DNA from: Oscillospiraceae bacterium
Lineage (GTDB): Bacteria; Bacillota; Clostridia; Oscillospirales; CAG-272
Direction of reading: 5' to 3'
Length of the DNA stretch: 6,165 nucleotides
Assembly: GCA_015065205.1 (NCBI GenBank)
Contig: SVQS01000115.1
Location: forward strand, 1-6,165
The notes below the pieces were generated by a model. It was not told the DNA's origin. It was given only the letters and a program-made list of their open reading frames with translations, and searched no databases. Below, piece after piece: positions 6,001 through 6,165 of the stretch (positions within the stretch are counted from its first letter, which is position 1; every line of letters begins with the position of its first letter). A program made the position numbers and the translations under genes.

Positions 6001-6010
6001 CCGTAAACGG
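6001..6010. repeat. Small inverted repeat at the predicted XRE transcription start
   Basis: CCGT-AA-ACGG forms a 4-bp-arm dyad directly on the expected +1 of the XRE gene. Such a place suits an autoregulatory operator, but ten bases is short enough for chance. Confidence 0.2.
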
Positions 6011-6025
6011 AAAAAGGAGGCTGTT

Positions 6026-6165
6026 ATGGAGTCTTATCTGGATAGAATTAAATTGATGAAAAATGAAAAGAAGATGACCAATGAGCAACTGTCTGAGCGC
6101 ACGGGAATTCCGCTTGGAACGCTGAGCAAGATTTTGGCGGGAATGAGTGATTCCCCAAGCTTTCC
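6026..6165 (+). CDS. XRE-family helix-turn-helix transcriptional regulator (partial, runs off right edge)
   Basis: ATG at 6026, with AAAAAGGAGG ending five bases upstream and a strong promoter at 5968-5996. The 46 visible residues (MESYLDRIKLMKNEKKMTNE, then QLSERTGIPLGTLSKILAGM and SDSPSF) form the first helices of a Cro/CI-type DNA-binding domain. Helix 2, the turn and the recognition helix cover about residues 20-38, and SKILAG is a common ending of the recognition region. The rest lies outside, so the effector domain and target are unknown. Divergence from the small membrane protein gene suggests, without proving, that it regulates that gene or itself. Confidence 0.9.
   Translation, partial: MESYLDRIKLMKNEKKMTNEQLSERTGIPLGTLSKILAGMSDSPSF

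Overview
The window reads as a piece of the chromosome of a spore-forming, low-to-moderate GC Firmicute, most likely a clostridium-type anaerobe. The evidence is a T-box leader in front of pheS, the gpr-spoIIP sporulation pair, sigma-A-like and sporulation-sigma-like promoter elements, strong AGGAGG-type ribosome binding sites, and a Gram-positive-style lipoprotein signal on the transporter protein. The genus cannot be told from the sequence. No insertion sequence, CRISPR array, tRNA or rRNA is visible.

Layout, left to right. (1) Positions 1-875 on the minus strand hold the start of pheS (phenylalanyl-tRNA synthetase alpha chain, cut by the window edge), its tRNA-Phe-sensing T-box leader with an attenuator, and a consensus promoter. 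(2) Positions 876-1170 contain no large gene. They may contain a small rightward transcription unit: a back-to-back promoter, a 27-codon very basic ORF with its own ribosome binding site or else a structured RNA, and a 13-bp hairpin just after its stop. The same hairpin can end transcription arriving from the right. (3) Positions 1171-3363 on the minus strand encode an unusually long, orphan oligopeptide-type ABC transporter lipoprotein with its own sigma-A promoter. (4) Positions 3480-5544 on the plus strand hold gpr (germination protease for small acid-soluble spore proteins) and spoIIP (peptidoglycan hydrolase of the engulfment machine). Each has a compartment-specific promoter candidate: sigma-G-like before gpr and sigma-E-like between the two genes. 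(5) Positions 5538-5855 on the minus strand encode a small membrane protein of unknown function that overlaps the end of spoIIP tail to tail. (6) From 6026 rightwards, a divergent XRE-type helix-turn-helix regulator begins and runs off the window.

Functionally the window is mostly ordinary core genome: translation (pheS), peptide or other solute binding, and sporulation and germination. The points worth a second look are the possible micro-gene at 883-1068, the sporulation promoter architecture with an inverted repeat in the sigma-E spacer, the very short propeptide of the GPR protease, and the divergent membrane protein/XRE pair at the right end.
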